Shown: piece by piece, positions 59,691-64,000 of the stretch
Position numbering within the stretch: the stretch's first letter is position 1
Layout of the letters: each line of letters starts with the position of its first letter
NCBI GenBank assembly: GCA_038496675.1
Contig: CM076653.1
Location: 16,634,902 to 16,698,901 of the forward strand
Direction: 5' to 3'
DNA: 64,000 nt
From: Rachycentron canadum
Taxonomy: Eukaryota; Chordata; Actinopteri; Carangiformes; Rachycentridae
Position numbers and translations under genes: made by a program
Notes under the pieces: generated by a model
What the model was told of the DNA's origin: nothing
Seen by the model: the letters and a program-made list of their open reading frames with translations, nothing else
The model's database searches: none

Positions 59691-61489
59691 ACACATAGAA
59701 TGGAAATGTGATCAGAGGATACAGAGCATAATATAACAGTTAGGTTAGGAGTGACTGCGCAGTGATGCATAATAATAAATAAGTTCAATGGATAAGTGAA
59801 AGATCTCACTGGAATATATTCATGGAGAGAAATCAGTGTTGATGTTTGCAAATGTTAACTGACTGAAATCACAGAAGTTACATCATAAAGATGCTTTTAA
59901 TTCTTGACTGGAAAGATAAATGACAGAAATCTGAAGAGGTTCTCGGAGGGTTGAATCAATTTTATATTGTCACTTAATCAATAATGTGGCAGATCCATGT
60001 GAATTTTACCCTGAAGCTTTGTCTGACCTTAAGTTTAACGATTGACCGGGGGGATATATTAACATACATGCGTGCACACATACATATACACACACACACA
60101 CATACACACACCAAGCATTATGAAATGATTATTTCCTGAACTGTTTACTCCACCAGTAGAAATAAGCCCCCTTTGTCATTATGTTGTCAATATGTCCCTG
60201 TGGGGGCTGGAAGCATCACAGATGACAATATAAACAGATCTCTCACAGGCAGCACACACACAGTTTCTTCACTGAAGGTGCAGTAAAAGCCTGATCTGTT
60301 CTAGTGGCAGGGGTCCAGGGCTGACAATAGTGTTATGCTCTTTGGACCAAACCGTTACCACAAATACAGATACATAGAGTTTTTTCACCTTCATTCCCTC
60401 CAGTCCCACAGTGAGAGGGGCAGCTGACCTTCGCCTGAGTTGGTTTCTGTGTTCATTAATCATCATTAATCACAGTGGGAAACAATCATGTCAATATTTC
60501 CACTTCATTTCTTCAGTGTTGTCAGACAATTGTTCCATTTTTGTGCAAAAGAATTTTATTATGCTCTTCAACATAGTAAATCAAACTCTTGATGGCACCA
60601 TAGGGTGTGATAATAGATAATATAGATAGATAACAACAGAGTTATCACTCATGACAACACTGCACTGTTTAATTGCTGCTGTTCATTGAAAGCTTTAGTT
60701 AAAGCTGAAGAGGCTTTCTGATACACAGCATATATCAGGGGTGCAGGTTAGAGGCAGCTCAGCTTCCTGCAGCTCTGTTGAAACTTTTGCCACTTTTTTT
60801 ATGCTCCTCAGAAAACTGACAAATGATGGATGGCTGCAGGAAGTCATGTCTCTTCCTTAAGCGTTGATTACTATTTCACTTTTACATTTCTGTGTACTGT
60901 CATTTCTACAACAATGACCAACCATTGATGTGGTGATGAGGTTTGTAATGTTACAAAGGCAATCAAAAGTTTTTTCTATTGGACTTAATCAGACATTGAC
61001 AAAGTAAAGAGGGATCAAAGGACTTTGGATAAAATCTTGGTGTGATTATTATAATTATCCTCAGTCTGCGGCCTGGCAGGAATTCTGACTCATAGCCCAG
61101 ATCCCATAGAATTTCTTTCATGATCAGAAAATATTCCTTTTAAAATGTGTTTTAGATAGAACTGAACATTTTGCTGAAGGACAGAATGAGAGCTGGACAA
61201 AAGGTCACAGAAATTATTGACTATATATGCGGTGCCAAGACCAACACCACAAGGACAGAGTAGAAGGACATTATGCAGAATCCAGCTGTTGCCAGCCTTT
61301 CAGTGTACGTTCCCAGAAATTTGACCTTTACTCTCTCGACTCCAGAAGTTCCCTCATGGGTTTCATTAAAAAACTTAATACTATCATTGATAAACTTAAA
61401 GGAAGATTTAAATTTGGGATAATCTTGTTGTACTTCTTTGGTAGACTCTTAACCCAACCTGAAGCTCAGCAAGCAGTTATGTGACATTA

Positions 61490-61526
61490 ATCATCTTTTT
61501 AATCCACACAGAACGCCATCCTGGCT
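61490..61526 (+). promoter_or_regulatory. Candidate 3' splice site and 5' leader of MC2R
   Basis: A pyrimidine-rich stretch ends CACACAG at 61511, sixteen bases before the ATG. In mammals MC2R also has an untranslated first exon spliced just before the coding exon, so this is probably its counterpart. The upstream exon itself was not located. Confidence 0.5.
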
Positions 61527-62998
61527 ATGAACAATACCTCAGTGACCGAGTCGGACTGCCCCGAAGTGAAAGTCCCCGTCTTTTTCTTCTTTGCCATTGG
61601 ATTAGCGAGCCTGGCTGAGAACTTCCTGGTTGTAGTGGCTGTCACACGGAACAGGAACCTTCATTCGCCCATGTACTGTTTCATCTGCAGCCTGGCTGCC
61701 TTCAACACCATTTCCAGCCTCACCAAAACCTGGGAGAACCTGATGATCGCATTTGCGGATGTGGGACACTTGGAGAAGAAAGGTCCCTCTGAGACCAAGC
61801 TGGACGATGTGATAGACTGTCTGCTGTGCATGTCTTTCATTGGCTCCATTTTCAGTTTCCTGGCTATTGCTGTGGATCGGTATGTATGAATGTAGGGCTT
61901 TGATTTGCTCAGAGAATTTTTTGAAACAACACATTAATGAGGAGGAGTCTTTGATAGTATTAATACATTCTGGCCTAGCTCTAATTGACCAGAAAACCCA
62001 CTTCACTGGCATCTTAACATTAAAGGTAAGTTTGTTCCATAGTAATCAAACAGAAAAATTTTTTCATTGACTGTAAAGGGAACCAGAGGTGACCAGTCTG
62101 TAGTTTGCAAACAAAGACTGAGAGATTAGTTTGATCTGTTTGCTGATCTGATCTTTGTGGATCCCAGAAACAATTATCCTCCACTCACATTTAAATTCAA
62201 AGCATCAGTTCTCACCAACTAGGACTCTGGGAACATTTCACTGGTGACTAACTCCCACAGTAGATGGAGCCCAATGAATGCTAATGTTGTTACTTTCAGT
62301 GGGATCCAAAGAGCAGTTTTTCCCAGTTTTTCTCAGTTAAACTGGTCTCAGACTTTTGGACCCCACTGTATGTGCTGGATGTGTAAATAGGCAGGTTTTT
62401 ATGAACATATACAACATATAACTTTTATGTTTTAATTTTCAGCTACATCACCATCTTCCATGCACTGCGATATCACAACATCATGACGATGAGGCGCACC
62501 AGGACCATCCTGGGTGTCATCTGGACAACATGTGGGGTGTCAGCCATACTCATGGTGACCTTCTTTACTTCCAAGTTCATCATGGTCTGCTTTGTCATCT
62601 TCTTCGTGGTCTCCTTGGCGATTATCTGCTTCCTCTATGTCTACATGTTCATGCTGGCACGTATCCATGCTAGGAAGATTGCAGCTCTGCCCAGCAATGG
62701 TGGGAGGAAGTGTCGACACCAGCGGCGGTGGGGCAGCAGCATGAGGGGGGCCCTTACTCTCACAATCCTGTTTGGGGCATTTGTGGTATGCTGGGGGCCA
62801 TTTTTCCTCCATCTTATCATTATCATGGTGTGCCCCACAAACCCATACTGTGAGTGTTACCGATCGCTGTTCCAGCTGCATATGGTGCTGCTGATGAGCC
62901 ATGCCCTTATCGACCCGGCCATCTACGCCTTCCGCAGCGCAGAGCTCAGACAAACTTTCAGGAAGATGTTGCTTTGTTCAAATTGGAAACACTGGTAA
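61527..62998 (+). CDS. mc2r: MC2R, melanocortin-2 (ACTH) receptor, complete, two coding exons
   Basis: MC2R is the adrenal/interrenal ACTH receptor. It couples to Gs and needs the accessory protein MRAP for surface expression. Exon 1 (61527-61879) and exon 2 (62443-62998) encode 302 aa, typical for the family. Sequons sit at the N-terminus (NNTS). TM1 is at about residues 15-39, TM2 follows the melanocortin motif HSPMY, and TM3 ends in DRY at 117-119. TM6 has VCWGPFFLH, extracellular loop 3 has the clustered Cys PTNPYCECYR, and TM7 has DPAIYAFRSAELR, with DPxxY in place of NPxxY as in melanocortin receptors. The tail is short with a Cys for palmitoylation (LLCSNW). MC2R is preferred over MC5R or MC4R because of the short N- and C-termini and the unusual DVGHLEKKG segment. 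An acceptor at 61510-61511 just before the ATG suggests a non-coding exon upstream. Confidence 0.93.
61880..62442 (+). other. MC2R intron interrupting the DRY motif
   Basis: Donor GTATGT at 61880 splits the Arg codon (CG|C) of Asp-Arg-Tyr. The acceptor TTTTCAG ends at 62442, and exon 2 resumes with C-TAC-ATC. Phase 2. Without splicing the frame would read RYV and stop at 61889. Confidence 0.92.
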
Positions 62999-63339
62999 TA
63001 GAGAAATCCTTTTTGCAGCCTTTACTCATCATCCACAGAAAGACCACAGTGGTACATTACCTTCAGAGTGCACCACCTTCACTGGATTACATACATTAAC
63101 GCCTGGGAGTGAACATTACATAGACCTGTACTGCTGATGAGCTGCTGTGGGTGCTCAAGGCAGCAAATAGTTTCCTTTCTTTCTGCACTTTTCTCTGCCT
63201 GGAACATATAAATAATTATGTTCTTTTATGACTTGTCTGTTACAATACTCAGAACTGGCATTTAAACAATGATGGATTTGTATCAGGGCCCAAAGTGTAG
63301 CTTTTTGTCGGCTCATTCTGGCCTCATGTCCGTTTATCA
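62999..63339 (+). other. MC2R 3' flank
   Basis: Non-coding sequence after the TAA stop, presumably 3' UTR. No strong polyadenylation signal before the repeat at 63,340. Confidence 0.35.
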
Positions 63340-63500
63340 CTCATGTCTCATGAACACAGTATCTCAGGAACACCTTGAGGAAATTTCTTCAAAGTTGATA
63401 CAAATTTCACTCAAAGATGAAATGATTAGATTTTAGTTATTTAATGTCAATGGTCAAGGTCTCTCTGGCTGTATGTCTGCCCCCTTCCTGTCCTGGGAAC
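63340..63500 (+). repeat. Teleost dispersed repeat, smaller copy
   Basis: CATGAACACAGTATCTCAGG followed by ACACCTTGAGGAAATTTCTTC, then AATGATTAGATTTTAG and TGGTCAAGGTCTCTCTGGCT. Same family and orientation as 51,560-52,150. Confidence 0.55.
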
Positions 63501-64000
63501 GCCTTCAGGGAACGTCTTCAGATTTATTACGAGTGTTCACACAGATTTAAGGAGCTATATCTCTTCCACTCCCACATCTATCTGTCTATTTTTAGCTGTA
63601 ACTTGTTCAGCTCTGCTTGCCGTCCTTACCCTGACATGATGCCACTGGTATAGACAGTACACAGAATGAATGAATACCCCCCTGAACATAAAGAAAGAAT
63701 AGTCCAAAGCATTAGAAGGTGTCAAGGATTACATTTATTAAATATACTTCAGTGCTTCGTACGTCCTCCCTTACTTAAGTACTGCACTGAGCTTTTTTAG
63801 CATTGAGTGTACATGTTCACCTCATATTGTCCAGTCAGACCTGTTCCTGTCCTGGAGGATGACGCCCTTTAGAGCCACAATACCTTCAGTACTCACACAT
63901 CTTCACTTCAGTGTTAAAACCACACACTTCTCACTGTCCTCCTGCCCCTTGTGACACCATACATTTCAGATACCATCAAATCCAAAAAGTTTGACTTTGG
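63501..64000. other. Right-edge non-coding sequence
   Basis: No exon recognised. A neighbouring MC5R, common beside MC2R in vertebrates, is not present up to the edge. Confidence 0.4.

Larger units (their letters stand above)
48261..61489. other. WDR26-MC2R intergenic region, gene-poor
   Basis: About 13 kb with no recognisable exon. It is AT-rich with scattered transposon relics: Tc1 (49.2-49.6 kb), a dispersed repeat (51.55-52.15 kb), LINE RT fragment (52.5-52.86 kb), a possible non-autonomous DNA element (54.35-54.85 kb) and small tails at 56.1 and 59.6 kb. The remainder, including 53-54.3 and 56.3-59.6 kb, shows nothing I can name; MC2R regulatory elements may lie in the last few kilobases. 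Confidence 0.5.

Noticed and set aside
62540..62953. 137-codon minus-strand frame under MC2R exon 2
   Set aside because: Antisense shadow of conserved receptor coding sequence.

Overview
The window is nuclear DNA from a ray-finned fish, most likely a percomorph teleost. It has multi-exon vertebrate genes with short introns, abundant (CA)n microsatellites, and relics of teleost-type transposons (Ty3/gypsy, Tc1, and LINE or LINE-tail fragments). I identified six protein-coding genes from their spliced products. Exon boundaries were worked out by hand from splice sites and reading phase. Comparisons with human proteins are from memory.

Layout. (1) 4,143-7,578, minus: 5' coding exons of ZUP1 (ZUFSP), a ubiquitin-binding zinc-finger deubiquitinase. 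Its peptidase exons are not visible in the window; the leftmost 4.1 kb holds a gypsy relic. (2) 10,905-17,268, plus: KPNA5-type importin alpha, complete at 536 aa, with a non-coding first exon at a CpG/ETS/YY1 promoter near 9.5-9.66 kb. (3) 23,569-30,166, minus: GPRC6A, a class C amino-acid-sensing GPCR, complete at 917 aa in six exons. (4) 31,485-33,273, plus: CNIH4, a cornichon cargo receptor, complete at 139 aa. (5) 37,873-47,838, minus: WDR26, a CTLH E3 ligase subunit, complete at 600 aa in 14 coding exons. (6) 61,527-62,998, plus: MC2R, the ACTH receptor, 302 aa, split by an intron inside the DRY motif. A gene-poor, repeat-bearing stretch of about 13 kb separates WDR26 from MC2R.

The genes do not form one pathway. 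In mammals ZUP1-KPNA5-GPRC6A are neighbours, CNIH4-WDR26 are neighbours elsewhere, and MC2R is on a third chromosome. The window therefore joins three ancestral blocks, with the ZUP1/KPNA5 and GPRC6A/CNIH4 pairs head-to-head.

I found no new gene system. The most unusual signals are in RNA processing: a textbook U12-type intron in CNIH4; a GC-AG intron in GPRC6A whose donor abuts a long CA repeat and whose exon is flanked on the other side by a 20-bp minisatellite; a UG-repeat 3' splice site in WDR26; the DRY-motif intron of MC2R; and an open, AUG-less 5' extension of WDR26.
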